Source: Limnephilus marmoratus
Taxonomy: Eukaryota > Arthropoda > Insecta > Trichoptera > Limnephilidae
Direction of reading: 5' to 3'
Assembly (NCBI GenBank): GCA_917880885.1
Contig: OU862916.1
Coordinates: forward strand, 47,032,831 to 47,096,830
Length of the DNA: 64,000 bases
Shown here: in pieces, positions 11,203-22,400 of the stretch
How the letters are laid out: the number at the start of each line of letters is the position of its first letter
Numbering within the stretch: the stretch's first letter is position 1
Translations under genes and position numbers: made by a program
The notes under the pieces: model-generated
The model's database searches: none
What the model was told of the DNA's origin: nothing
Seen by the model: the letters and a program-made list of their open reading frames with translations, nothing else

Positions 11203-11640
11203 TTAAGCCGCGGCATTCCGAATTTCTACCGTTTATAACTATAATATATTTCTCTTGAACAGTTTAAGTTTTTTAGTTTCTTAAAAATATATTTTTTTTT
11301 TTCAGATAATGTCTGTACATTTTCCACGCCAAAGCGGTAATTATATGAAATTCCCTCGCTAGAAAAAAAATCGCAAAGTACGGTCCAAAAATTATTGTAA
11401 ACACATTTTTCTGTTATTTTTCAAGCCATATCTACGAAAAAATTCATGGTGTTTTTTTTGTGCTATTTAAGACATTTCCCGTGACTTTTGCTCTATTTTA
11501 AATGAGTCAAGTTTTATTAAACATTTTCACAATTTTCGCTTAAATATTATCGTTTCTAATATTAGTGCGCTCCCTCTAAGATTCGTTTTTAAATATCTCC
11601 CCTTCTTCTTCTTTTTGAGCGCTTACTACCGGGCCTTTAA
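11203..11640. mobile_element. TTAA-flanked MITE, family B copy 2
   Basis: This 438-bp copy is bounded by TTAA at 11203-11206 and 11637-11640. The interior matches copy 1, including CAAGCCATATCTACG and GACATTTCCCGTGAC. The left end (GCCGCGGCATTCCG) has drifted from the GGGCCCGCAACCCG form of the better copies. Confidence 0.7.
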
Positions 11641-13196
11641 CATACAAGCTAAAATAATTTTATTCCAAATTCTGAATGGTTACGTTTTACCATAGAGATT
11701 AGAACGAGGTGCAAATACTGCAAATGTCTTATATTTTAATATATTGAATTCTATATTTGGAGGTATTTGAAACCGCAACCTTTCAGTTCGGATAATAGGT
11801 ATTTGATGCTCTACCACTGTCAATGTATTCGTGTGAGAACAATTCGTCGTGAGATTATGACGCTTTCATAATATTATTTCTGAATCACTATATAATCAAT
11901 TTCATTATTAATAATGTCCTCATTAACTCCCCGGACACGTACCAACATTCTTCCGTACAAATAAGGCATGCGGTTGTTTGCACAGACGCGTCTTTTTGAC
12001 AGGCCGAATATGTGTCGTGACCTTGTCCTGCCGGTGTCGCATGCCGCCCTAATTGCTCACGTGTGGAAATCGTCTCTAATACTTGGAAGAACCTACAGTA
12101 GAATCTCTATTCACAGGGTTACACCGGTTTCCCAGTCAGTCAAATCCATTGAAATATTGATTTATAGGCGCGTGCCTGAGCAAATTTCCTTGTCTGACAA
12201 GTTTCCTAGCGTCGTTGGCGCGTTGCTGAGGATTGTTGCCCTGGTGAACCAGGGTCCTCCTCCTCACTCCTCACTATCCTACACTACATGGAAACCCGCG
12301 GTTATCGAGATTCCGGACGCCTGTGGTACTTTATACAGCCAAGGCGTCGGTATTCCGGAATAAATAAATGGTTGTTATAAAAAATTACATTTGTAGCAAA
12401 TTTTATTATTTTCGAGAGCATATTGATTAGGTCTTTGATCTTGAATACTTTCTCATTCCCTCATCGCTTCGTCTCGTACTAATTAGGGGCGAGAGATGCT
12501 ATTGGTAAGAATCTTCGTCACGTCGCTCCGATGTCACAGCTGGGATGAACGATATAAAATCATGTAGTAACTTTGGATAATTGTGTCCCGGTTCTACCCG
12601 CACATCTTCAAGGAAAAATCACTGGCAGGACTGTAATACTTTCAGCTAATTAGAGTGAATAGACTCGTAACTCTTTTGGTAAATTGTAAAACGAGTGGTT
12701 CAGGGAACAATTGGGTTACCTTTGGGAGAGTACCCATAAAGTTATTGTTAAAGTCTATTGTACTGTCTTGCTAATATTGAACCCTGTCATACTTGCAAAT
12801 TGATTGTACCCAAAATAATGACTAATTGTACACCGTAAAAATTGTGGATTTTGCTTAATTATCCCGTTACGCCTTAACTTATTATTTTTATCTGATGTGT
12901 ATTTAAAACTTCCCGGTTATGCCAAATCTTCTAAATCGAGAATCTGCCAATCTCTCAATTGTAATGGTTTGAATTTCTGGTAGCTCTCTTTTTCTGATAT
13001 ATTTATGTGATCTAATTTAATATATGAATGTCTGTATTTTGTCTGTCACACGTCTGAATTGTGTTTTGTCTGTCAGACGGTTTGAATAATGTTCCTTGAG
13101 AAAATGTGCCGCGACCTTGCCCCCATAATGCGTCACGTGTGACTTCGACCCAAATTAGTTTTTTTTGAGTAATTCGGAAGCCTTGTTCACATGGGA

Positions 13197-13198
<2 letters not shown>
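11641..13198. other. Mostly unannotated; GC-richer block with a possible solo LTR
   Basis: The block at about 11968-12363 holds a 131-codon ATG frame of higher GC than its surroundings, with no recognisable domain. About 12009-12389 starts TGTCGTGACC, ends ATTACA and carries GGAATAAATAAATGG near the end, so a solo LTR is possible. I could not find a target duplication. The remainder is featureless. Confidence 0.3.
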
Positions 13199-13233
<35 letters not shown>

Positions 13234-14838
13234 TGTACAACAGATTTTTAACCAATTACTGTACAATTTTCTCATTTTGACAGTCTTAACATCTAGGAAG
13301 ATGATTATTATACAAAAAAATCTTAAGGCTATCTAACTAAGAGTTATATATATCTGTCCCGTTGGCGTCATGTATCTTTTCTCGGAAGATTTTTCAATGT
13401 GGATGAGTGTTTCAGGCTGATAATTATTGCTTATAATAATTGTTACCCTTTGTGCTATGCATAAAAAATCTTGTCTTAAAAACGTTAGTTTTACAATTAA
13501 AAATAATAATTATATATATCTAGTGTTTCCGATATTTCGTTCAACAGCACCATTCCTCTTGTCATGCTATGCTGTGCTAGAACATCTGTTCTGCCGTATG
13601 GTATTTTGAACAAGTCGCGTTGACGACTACGGCTGAAATTTTCAGGCACGTATAAGCCATAACATTCCAAGAGGAATGGGCTGTCAATACGATTATGGAT
13701 TATGTTAAAACTAAGAATTGCAAGATTTGCATAACGTCTAGTTTCCAAGTTAAATCTATTTGTTGCCTCAAGTAATTCCATATGGTGCATGAATCTCGGG
13801 TACGTTCCATGCATCCGCATATAGACATACCTAAGGAACTTTTTCTGAATTTGTTCCAGCATATTAATATATTTCGCTTGGTGCGGAGTCCACACACCAC
13901 TGGCATACTCCAGCTTACTTCTTATGACTCCATCAAACATGGCTATCATTGCATCTGGGTCATCAAATTGCTTACATATTCTGATGATGAAACCCAGGAG
14001 TTTGTAGCATGCTGGAGTGAGCCGTGATATATGATCCGAGAATGTCAGTTTGGGATCAAAGACGATACCGAGATCTTTAAAGCTATTGACTCGGCATAAT
14101 GTTTTCCCTTTAATGTTGTATTCAAAAACTATGGGCTTCTGGGAGCGGGTATATGTCATAGTTACACATTTTTTTATATTGAATTCTAATTTGTTTTTTA
14201 CTGACCATTCTGCAATAGCATCAAGGTCAGATTGCATTTTTAAGCAGTCATAGTAACAGATTATTTCCATCAAAAGTTTGAGGTCATCTGCAAATAGAAG
14301 ACATTTGCAATATTTTACACAAACCTGGATGTCATCTATAAGTATAAGGAACAGCAAAGGACCAAGGCTTGAACCTTGGGGAATACCTGATAACGCCGGG
14401 AATTGTTTAGATTCATGTCCATTTATTATTACGTATTGACTTCTGGCTTTTAAATAGGACGCGAAGAATATAAGCGTTTGTTGATCGAAACCAAGTTTGT
14501 ACATTTTAAGTAGTAAAATATCATGATCAACTCGATCAAAAGCCTTGACAAAATCCGTATACACTACATCTGTTTGGTGTCTCGAGTCCAGTCCGACGGC
14601 CACCAATCGCGAAAATGTTAACAAATTTGAAACCGTGGATTTTCTTGGCATGAAACCGTGTTGGTTTTCTCCTAGAAATGGCATAATTTGGTGATGTAAT
14701 TTCTTGTAAATAATCATTTCAAATATTTTTGGTATAGTTGACAGTACAGCTACTGGTCTGTAATTCCTTATATCAGACTTGTCTACAGATTTGAAAATTG
14801 GGCTTACACGCGTGAGTTTCCACCTAGTTAATTCTACC
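13199..14838 (-). mobile_element. 5'-truncated LINE with 30-nt poly(A) tail
   Basis: The element runs on the minus strand from about 14838 to a 30-nt poly(A) (the T-run at 13200-13229). It contains the reverse transcriptase frame ending at 13497, then about 270 bp of 3' UTR. The 5' truncation and long uninterrupted tail are the hallmarks of target-primed reverse transcription. The long pure tail suggests a fairly recent insertion. I could not fix the target duplication. Confidence 0.8.
13497..14835 (-). pseudogene. LINE ORF2 reverse transcriptase, 5'-truncated
   Basis: Residue numbers count from the first ATG (14717), but the open frame and family similarity continue upstream to about 14835 (...SPIFKSVDKSDIRNYRPVAV). 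Visible blocks in order are NQHGFMPRKST, the motif A region VYTDFVKAFDRVDHD, motif B SGIPQGSSLGPLLFL, catalytic motif C LLFADDLKLL, then the thumb and C-terminal region. The frame is open from about 14835 to the stop, with all catalytic aspartates visible. The endonuclease domain and first ORF are missing, so it cannot be autonomous. By motif it is non-LTR, Jockey-superfamily-like; the clade is not certain. Confidence 0.9.
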
Positions 14839-16626
14839 TACGCATCCGAGACCTTTTGGCATACGTTACGATGAGGCTCCTTGACCTCTTCGACTTAGCT
14901 ATTTAAACAATTCATATTATTACCAATGTAAAGCGCCCTTGGGGTTGGGGTAATTGAATATCTAAACGGTGCCATATTAAGTTAATAATAATTGGAGCAT
15001 TTGTACAGCGCCGTTTTTTATGGAAAATCGCCTAAAGGGTGATTTACAAATTCTTCTATCTTACTTCTAACTACAGGTAACAATTTATGGTAACAATTTA
15101 TGGCTAACAGATTTCATTCAGCGCCAGCGGTTCGTCGATCACTTTATGTGGTTACAAATGCATTTGACAAAAGAATGCGATGTTGCGTTAAAACTTTTTA
15201 ATTGTTTTTTTTTATATTCTGCACAGGCAGATAGTTACAGGACCGTACTTTTCTCGGAGGTCACTTGAGATTTATGCTGTTTATTGTTTATTAGAGAAAT
15301 TTAGATACAGTTGGCACGAAGAGATCAGACAATTATTTTTTTTATGTGCCAGTTTGAGACTTGATCTTACGATCCTTACCTTTTGGACACTTGGCTTATA
15401 AATACACGAATCTTACCTTTTTGTGCTGAGTTTCGCATGCATCACGACATTTCGGATGCATGTAACAAAAAGTAATAACGATTACGTATCCTTCTATTGA
15501 GAAAAAAAAGAAGAAATTAAGAAATTTTAAGAAATCTGTCACTGAAGGTAAGCATGCATACGTTTACCTAATGAATGTATGATTCAATTATTTGTTTATT
15601 TCTGTGTAATCATCTGCTTATTTTTAGCCTGACTACCAAAATGTGCAGAGTGTGCTTGCCATACATTGAATTACGCGAGAAGAACAATAGAAATAACTTA
15701 TTCTAGAATTCCCACAACATACTGAAAAGTATTACAAAGTGGAGTTAGAGGGAGATTTTTGATTTCACAAAGTTATATTAAAAGTTATAGTAAAGATTAT
15801 ATATATTATTATATATATACGTTTATACTGTTTCTAATAAATATTTCATGTTAGTATTTAATAATTTGAGTTTAATCCGATTGTAACCTGGAAATGTAAT
15901 TAATCGTGATTGTATTACATGTATATGTATAAAAATAATAAAAAAATAATTTTTAAGTCCAAAATATCTTCTATTTGACTGTCCACGTCTTCAGTACCTA
16001 TTAACATTTTATATACTCCAAATGTGAAGTTATAGTCCCAATTTGGTATCTTTCAATACAAGATAAATAATATTATTTTACGTGTCTACGTCCACCAACT
16101 CGGCTTACGCATCGAGAATCATTTTATTATATTCACTCAAATGGCAACTTTTTATCATTTTTCCCAGTCGATAAATTTTATTAGAAATACGTGTGTGTAC
16201 GACTGTCGCATTACGCAGGCCATTATTTTAGTTGTCACGAACGTTCTAACGTTCAGATAATTAAATTATCTACTCGCGAAGATTGTAAACTAGAACTTAA
16301 ATGCCTCTGTCTTCGTGTTATTGCTTATCCCATTAACCCAGTTTATGTTATTAATGGGCAGGGAAGTTCGCCCGTTTTACATTGAAACTGGCTCGGAAAA
16401 CGCGATGTCCTGGAAGGTTGTACGAACTACGAACCTTGGGCAACGGGCACCCCAGCCAGTTTGTAGTCATTGTGGCAGGTTAAAAGGTTACGAGAGTTTG
16501 AACAATTTGTCTGTTAATTCTTTTCTCTCGAGGTCTTCGTCGTAGATAGGTGTCCTTGGATATCTTTAAAGGTTTTTTTTTGTTTTTCAAAATTAATCAA
16601 ATTCACAAAAATGTTATCAAAAGTTC
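14839..16626. other. No recognised gene
   Basis: AT-rich. A stretch near 14925-15060 (AATGTAAAGCGCCC, TTTGTACAGCGCCG) resembles a retroelement tail also seen near 8900. The rest holds simple AT tracts (for example 15795-15820) and short chance frames. Confidence 0.4.
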
Positions 16627-17016
16627 AACTATTTTCCGCATTTGGTGTTACAGCTGTTGGCTTTTAATGCCATTGGGCGTTTACAAATCATCGACAATAC
16701 AAAAAACGAATAAACATACGTTCCTTTTCACAATTTTGCTACAGCTGTTTCTTAAGCACTATAATGATGAGACACAAAACGTATGTCTGCTTTCCCAAAG
16801 TTCCAAAGTACTTTTTTTTCTTTGGAGGAAACAGACATACGTCCATTACGTGTCTCATCTTTTGTCTCACCATTATTTAATGTGTAAGAAAGAGCTGCAG
16901 CATTATTTTGATAACGAACGTACGTTTATTCCATGTTTGTACCGTCGCCGTTCCGTAAACGTGGGAATATTAAAAGCGACCATTTTCAAACTGTGGTCAT
17001 GCAACGTACGGTTGAC
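16627..17016. repeat. Foldback element with about 170-190-bp imperfect arms
   Basis: The left arm (about 16627-16800) is inverted at about 16826-17016. Paired landmarks include ACAGACATACGT with ACGTATGTCTG, TACGTTC/GAACGTACG and CTGCAGC with its counterpart TACAGCTG. The arms differ by several small indels. A 160-codon frame across it (16550-17032) is a by-product of the inverted structure, not a gene. Confidence 0.65.
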
Positions 17017-17824
17017 TTGCCTGCATAAGTGAATATAGTTATTCCTTCCCCTAGTGAGTGGGTAAATTTTAGTGGTTTCTGTTAAACCGATTAAGGAGAA
17101 CCGCTACGCGGCCTTTTTCATATAAAACTTTACTTTGGGTTTGAGTCCAAGATAAGAGCTTAAAGTTATAAAATATAGGCCATTAACCCTAGAAAGATAA
17201 CCATATTGCAAGGTACATTGAAGATAACCATGTGCTTCAGAGGCGTGCGTTTTTAAATAAAGAATATTTAGATTTAGTTAATTTTATCACTATTGAATTA
17301 AGTTCTAATTTCGTAAATAAAATACAATTTGGTGGACATTTTCTTTATTTTTATTTATGTGACCACGGTACCGATATACCATGAACAGTGATTGCATGTC
17401 ACAGTTAAAAGCTTAAGAAAATATTGTTAAAAAATTTAAAAAAGCATAACAATTAATTGTTGCATTTCGTGTAAAATGACATCAGAAAGTATGAAAATAA
17501 ATAAAATCTCGGATAGATATAAAAAATTAGAGATAAAACAGCGTACAAATTATAATGTGCAAATACTATTGATTGAAAAGATTGATAGCATAGCCTTCTC
17601 GTACCTAACTTTTGTGCAGTTAAATGGATCCGCCACATCTGCTAAAGATTTTTCAAAAAAATATATGTAGACCTCTCAAAAAATAGTAGTAATATGTCGA
17701 TCATCGAAGGGGGCTCGGGGTTCTTTTTCATGCCAGGTTTGGATTTATCGAGTCTTCAGAATCCCCGGTAGGTATTTCACAGCTTTCCTAGTTGAAACCG
17801 CTAAATTAATAAAATATTTTAAAT
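17017..17824. other. No recognised gene
   Basis: AT-rich with short chance frames on both strands (for example 17476-17670). No motif or repeat partner was noticed. Confidence 0.45.
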
Positions 17825-18056
17825 TTATTTATTAAAAGAAAATAACTTAGTTTACATCACTTTATTTTTTATATTTTATACTATCAACATGTTTCGTGAA
17901 CCATGTTCACTTCTTCAGGAATAAAAGTATACATATTGGTATGTATATATGTATACTTTTATTCCTGAAGAAACATGGTTCACGAAACATGTTGATAGTA
18001 TAAAATATAAAAAATAAAGTGATGTAAAATAAGTTATTTTCTTTTAATAAATAAAT
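17825..18056. repeat. Near-perfect palindrome with hammerhead-like cores
   Basis: Arms of about 110 nt (17825-17935 and 17941-18056) are almost exact reverse complements around a few central bases. The main difference is a 4-nt deletion in the right arm. On the minus strand the left arm reads CTGAAGAAGTGAACATGG then TTCACGAAAC (17918 to 17891). This resembles the hammerhead ribozyme core CUGANGA, stem II, GAAA, followed by the self-complementary ACATGT. An extra A separates CUGAAGA from the stem, so activity is uncertain. Confidence 0.75.
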
Positions 18057-18204
18057 AGTGACATCACAAAGTAACAACCTTTTAGAAGAAGTTTTCTTCG
18101 AAAAATTAAATTTTAAATTTGCCTAATTTTTAATAGTTGTACCTCAAATCCTATTAATTTCACAATAATTGATTGACTGTAATTTATACCAAATTTAGTT
18201 AACA

Positions 18205-18639
18205 TTAAGGGCCCGCATCCCGGATTTGTACCGATTTATTACATATTTCCCTTAAACACGGTAAGTTTTAAAGCTCCTAAAAAAATATATGTTATTCTTG
18301 AAGATAATATCTAGACTTTGCCCGCGCCGAAACGCAAATTATATAAAATTCGCTCGATAGAAAAAAATCGCAAAGTATGCTCCAAAAATTATTATTAACA
18401 CGTTTATTTCAGTTAATTTACAAGTTATATGTATGAAAAAATTCACAATGTTTCTCTAAATGCTGTTTAAGATAATGCCCCCGAAATTTTTGCTCTATTT
18501 TAAACGAGTCGTGTTTTATTAAACATTTTCGCAATTTTCGCATCGATTTTGTCGCTGTAAATGTTAGCGCTCTCCTCTAACATTTGTAATTTCGTATCTC
18601 TCCATCTTCTTCTTTTCGGGCCCGGTTGCAGAGCCTTGA
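18205..18639. mobile_element. TTAA-flanked MITE, family B copy 3
   Basis: Left boundary TTAA (18205-18208) is followed by GGGCCCGCATCCCGG. The right end CCCGGTTGCAGAGCC runs into TTGA instead of TTAA (18636-18639), a likely point change after insertion. The interior is shared with the other B copies. Confidence 0.7.
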
Positions 18640-18868
18640 AAAAGTATTTAACATTCGCTTGCTGAAAAGTTACACCTTTGGCGTCAAAATTGGCAAAAAC
18701 CGAAAAAAGATCTAAAGATTGCGGTTTTCAACAAATATCCGGAGATCGACCGAGGTCGAAAACTTTTTTTTCATTAGACCTTTGTCATGTACACCATACC
18801 AGAAAATGTAAATAGTAACTACCCCATTTGATGAAAGATATATTTAAATTGACTGGACTATTGTACCG

Positions 18869-19023
18869 CAGTGCCGTAAATAGCCTTTTCTGCGCCCTGT
18901 GCGAGCTTCTATAACTGCGCCCTATTTAAGTGGACCCTTCGCCTATTATACGCCATTCTTGCGCCCCCCAGAGTCTACGCCCTGTGCCTGGGCACCGGTG
19001 GCACCGCCCTATTTACGGCACTG
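18869..19023. mobile_element. 155-bp hAT-type MITE with exact 8-bp target duplication
   Basis: The ends CAGTGCCGTAAATAG and CTATTTACGGCACTG are perfect 15-bp inverted repeats. The flanks TTGTACCG (18861-18868) and TTGTACCG (19024-19031) form an exact 8-bp duplication. This combination is characteristic of hAT elements. The interior has repeated CTGCGCCCT-like words and no ORF. The preserved duplication suggests a fairly recent insertion. Confidence 0.9.
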
Positions 19024-19077
19024 TTGTACCGTTCACCTACTTTGAAAGGTAGGTACTAGGTAGGGTCTTAACTTTGA

Positions 19078-19225
19078 CTCCAGATACGAATATCTACAGC
19101 CTGTATGTCTGACGAATATCTACAGCGCATATGTTTAACTAATATCTACGAACTTCAGAGTGTTGATTAATATCTGCAGAGCGTAGGTTGAACTAATATC
19201 TACAGAGCGTAGGTTGGACTAATCA
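19078..19225. repeat. Short tandem subrepeats (about 27 bp) built on AATATCTACAG
   Basis: Five degenerate units such as CTAATATCTACAGAGCGTAG lie here. The reverse complement core (CTGTAGATATT) recurs right of the P-like insertion at 20057-20150, so the two sets form arms of a larger inverted structure. Confidence 0.65.
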
Positions 19226-19381
19226 GCTAAATGTGCCCAATAGTCCGATATTAGGGATTTTTACATACATACTTACATAAATTAAGCTTTTTAAACTGCA
19301 TACGCAATATTACGTTATTCCAATATGCTATACATAATTGCAAATCCAACCTCTGCCAGTGCTGTAGATATTCGTCAACAC

Positions 19382-20013
19382 CATAGACATCCAAATGGAT
19401 AGACAAGCAGTTACAGATGAGGGGTAAAACCAAACTATGGAGAGCAAGAGGGGAAAGATGACTGTCATTCGTTGAACAATCAATCTGACAGTATATAGGC
19501 ATCTCGCATTACAATATCACCATTTAGTTCTTAAAAGCAAAATCTGCTTTGAATGAATAGACCTTTTTACATGGGAGCGCGAATTGCTTGCCACGTTCAA
19601 AACTTATTTGCTAAGGCCAAATGCTCGCTCCAAAAAGACTCGCGCCAATACACATATCAATATTTTCTTGCCGTGTTTAGTTAAAACACTTTTACAAATG
19701 TTTCATAATTTACTTACCCCTGTAACCAGCGACGAGCACATTGGAGTACCGCCCACATTTGCTATGTGCATATTGATACGTAGATATATTGTATAGCACA
19801 AGCTGCCGTTATTTCGTTAAATGTATGGATGTCAGCTTCTCGCTGTTCACGGCAAGAATGATGACGTCACACATTTTAGATTCAAGCGAGGTTATATCCC
19901 CTCCCCATGGAGCGAGCCGGTTCCAAGGAGGAGCTACAGCCGGCGCCATGTGGAGGGGGAAATAATACGTTTTTATCACTTAGGGCAGGTCCAGATATAT
20001 TCATATGTCCGTG
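19382..20013. mobile_element. P-like element, non-autonomous, copy 1
   Basis: This 632-bp element has ends CATAGACATCCAAATGG and (inverted) CACGGACATATGAATAT, flanked by exact 8-bp duplications GTCAACAC at 19374-19381 and 20014-20021. It is the inverted near-twin of 32599-33231 and a relative of 26314-27050. An 8-bp duplication and CA-starting ends fit the P superfamily, although hAT also makes 8-bp duplications. Superfamily assignment leans on the THAP-like fragment in the 26-kb copy. Frames at 19584-19796 and 19821-20042 are shared by both twins but show no domain. Confidence 0.85.
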
Positions 20014-20299
20014 GTCAACACTTTGGTTCTCATAGATATTAATCAACAGTTTGAGCTGTAGATATTCGTCAACACTTTGATTCTCATAGTTATTAGTTAG
20101 ATTTTTTCAGTTTTTGGAATTCCTGTAGATATTAGTAGACGCCTCCTTAACTTTAACGATCTTCACGGTTGCGGGAATAAAAGTTTTTGTTTTTGCCGTA
20201 GTGATTTTTTTTCAATCTCCGGACATATTTTTCAATGTGTATTATGGCGGCTAGGAAGTAGCAACCGAAGTCTTTTAAATTCTAGAAAATTGGAAGAAA

Positions 20300-21109
20300 A
20301 GTCACGACACGCCACTTCCAGGTAACTCCTACCTTGTTTGAAATTAACGATTTTCCCGTTACAATGACGCATCTTATACATTAAGGTTGTACCGTCTTCG
20401 TCAATATTATATCATGGTCGTGTCTTTTCTTACTTCAGGAAGGACCTGAAATGAAGGCCTAATATATTTTACATTGCGATCGATTTTAACCCAATCTAAG
20501 AGTTAATATTATACAGTGTATTATACATATAATATGTATGCAGTGTCTCCCAAACTCTACTCTGCTATTACAGAGAAATTTTAGTTCTGTTTTTGAGATT
20601 ATGTGTTTTATTCTTTAACATGGTGGGACAAATTACGCCGCATGATACTTATTATTTTCATCTCGAAATGATAACTTATTTGTATAAAATTTTCGACTTC
20701 AATTTAAAAATAATTAGTGAAAGTAATGTTTTGTGTGGACGAAGGCTCAAAATGTGCCCAAAACTTCAGATGTCAAAATTTTTGCAACGATTTATGCGTT
20801 GTGTGAAAAGGCGAGTTATTAGAAATATTTAACAGCTCATAATAATGAGCTGTTAAACATTTCATTTGACTGTAGGGAGCATCATATTAAAGTGAAATAA
20901 ATGTATATTTATTTGATAAATGTATTTTAATTCGATTCATTCGTGAGTTTTTAATACGATGCACGTAAAAGAAATAAATATTGCCATTTTTCCTAAACCG
21001 ATATATTGTTTTATTTTACAAAAATTACCATTTTACATTAAAAATTCCAGACATTTTACAACGTGTGATAAAAACAAACATTATCACCCTAATATTGACA
21101 AATATTATT
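20300..21109. other. No recognised gene
   Basis: AT-rich. A perfect small hairpin AACAGCTCATAATAATGAGC-TGTT lies near 20830-20856. Short frames at 20593-20832 and 20959-21141 have no family resemblance. Confidence 0.4.
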
Positions 21110-21341
21110 ATTTAGCAGGGGTGCCTGGGTTCATGGGGTGAGGTTTGTCTAGGTCTTGGAGGCGGATGACCAAGACACACTGAACCCCAGATTCCTACCC
21201 ACACCTTAAACCCTTTTCCTTCCCAGAACTCTCCTCTCCTTCCTTTCCTAAAAAAACCCTCCACACAGCATCCCCAAAAATTACATAGGCCCTGGGGGAA
21301 ATTATTTTCCTTAGGGCCTCCTGTGTGGACCTCATGTAAAA

Positions 21342-21373
<32 letters not shown>
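21110..21373 (+). repeat. SINE-like family A, short form, followed by (TA)n
   Basis: The copy runs from TTTAGCAGGGGTGCC through GGTTCATGGGGTGAGG, CACACTGAACCCC and CCTCCACACAGCATCC to CCTCCTGTGTGGAC, then an A-run (21338-21345) that has grown into a (TA)n microsatellite to 21373. Its 3' tail matches the LINE end at 6120-6229. It is 5'-truncated relative to 29092-29431. Confidence 0.75.
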
Positions 21374-21376
<3 letters not shown>

Positions 21377-21423
21377 AGCGCCGATCGCACAAACCGTCAG
21401 TTTCAAGTAATGGCCAACTTGTC

Positions 21424-21799
21424 TTAAGGGCCCGCAACCCGAATTTCTACCGATTTCTTACATATTTCCCTTAAACACGGTTAGTTTTAAAGCTTTTAAA
21501 AAATGTATGTTATTTTTGAAGATAATATCTAGACATTGCCCGCGCCGAAACGCAAATTATATAAAATTCCCTCGATAGAAAAAAATCGCTAAAGTATGCT
21601 CCAAAAATTTAAAATTTAAATGCTGTTTAAGATAATGCCCGCGAGATTTTTGCTCTATTTTAAACGAGTCGTGTTTTATTAAACATTTTCGCAGTTTTCA
21701 CATCGATTTTGTTGCTGTAAATGTTAGCGCTCTCCTCTAACATTCGTAATTTCGTATCTCTCCATCTTCTTCTTTTCCAGCCCGGTTGCAGAGCCTTAA
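21424..21799. mobile_element. TTAA-flanked MITE, family B copy 4
   Basis: This copy has intact TTAA at 21424-21427 and 21796-21799 and the best-preserved ends of the family (GGGCCCGCAACCCGAATT; inverted right end GGCTCTGCAACCGGGCTG). A roughly 60-bp internal deletion around 21605-21618 makes it 376 bp. Confidence 0.85.
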
Positions 21800-21876
21800 G
21801 GTCAGGTAAACGTTAAAAAAGAAGCATAAATTGGTTTGAAAGGGTGGTAAGCAAACACGAATGTTATTGGGCTTAA

Positions 21877-22055
21877 GGGGGCATATACATATTAATTACG
21901 TGAGCAGTTTTTCTTCCAATCTAGACCCCTCCCCCCCTAGATGAGATAAATTTGGGCCATTTCGTATATTCTTTTCAAGTAACGTGAGATTTTAGTGGAC
22001 CCCCCCCCCCCCCCCCCCCCCCCCTTTTGAGCTCACGTAATTAATGTATGCCGCC
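21877..22055. mobile_element. TWA-flanked MITE with poly(C) core (PIF/Harbinger-like)
   Basis: The ends GGGGGCATATACATATTAAT and (inverted) GGCGGCATACATTAATTACG form imperfect inverted repeats of about 30 bp, flanked by TAA at 21874-21876 and 22056-22058. The core holds a run of about 25 C (about 22000-22024). The 3-bp TWA duplication is typical of PIF/Harbinger. The ACGTGA motif in its ends links it to the MITEs at 50725, 58824, 59344 and 63452. Confidence 0.75.
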
Positions 22056-22060
22056 TAATG

Positions 22061-22400
22061 TTAAAAAAAACGATTATCACTATAATTGTGTAAATATTTA
22101 TTAAAACACGACTCGTTTATAATAGAGCAAAAATTTCTCGACAAATATCTAAAATGGCATATAAAGATACACTGTGCTTAATTTCATACCTTTAACATGT
22201 CAAATAACTGAAAAAAGCGTGTTTTTAATAATTTTCGTAGCATGTTTTGCGATTTTTTCTATCTAGGGAAATTCATGTAGTTACCGTTTCGGCTCAACAT
22301 ATATATTATCAATCAACATATTTAAAAAAAAATTAAAAACTTGAAGTGTTTAAGGGAATTGAGTTATAAATCGGTAAAAATTCGGAATGCGGAAGAGCTC
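22061..22400 (-). mobile_element. Family B MITE, diverged inverted copy 5
   Basis: Read on the minus strand the segment matches the family B interior: CATTCCGAATTTTTACCG at its start, then CGATTTTTTCTATC and AAAACACGACTCG in plus-strand reading. TTAA survives at 22061-22064. The other end is degraded. It faces copy 4 across the TWA MITE. Confidence 0.6.

Noticed and set aside
11968..12363. 131-codon ATG frame in a GC-richer block
   Set aside because: No recognisable domain, no splice or promoter context, and the block could be a solo LTR, so I did not call a gene.
16550..17032. 160-codon plus-strand frame
   Set aside because: It runs through both arms of a foldback element and has no ATG at its stated start or domain.
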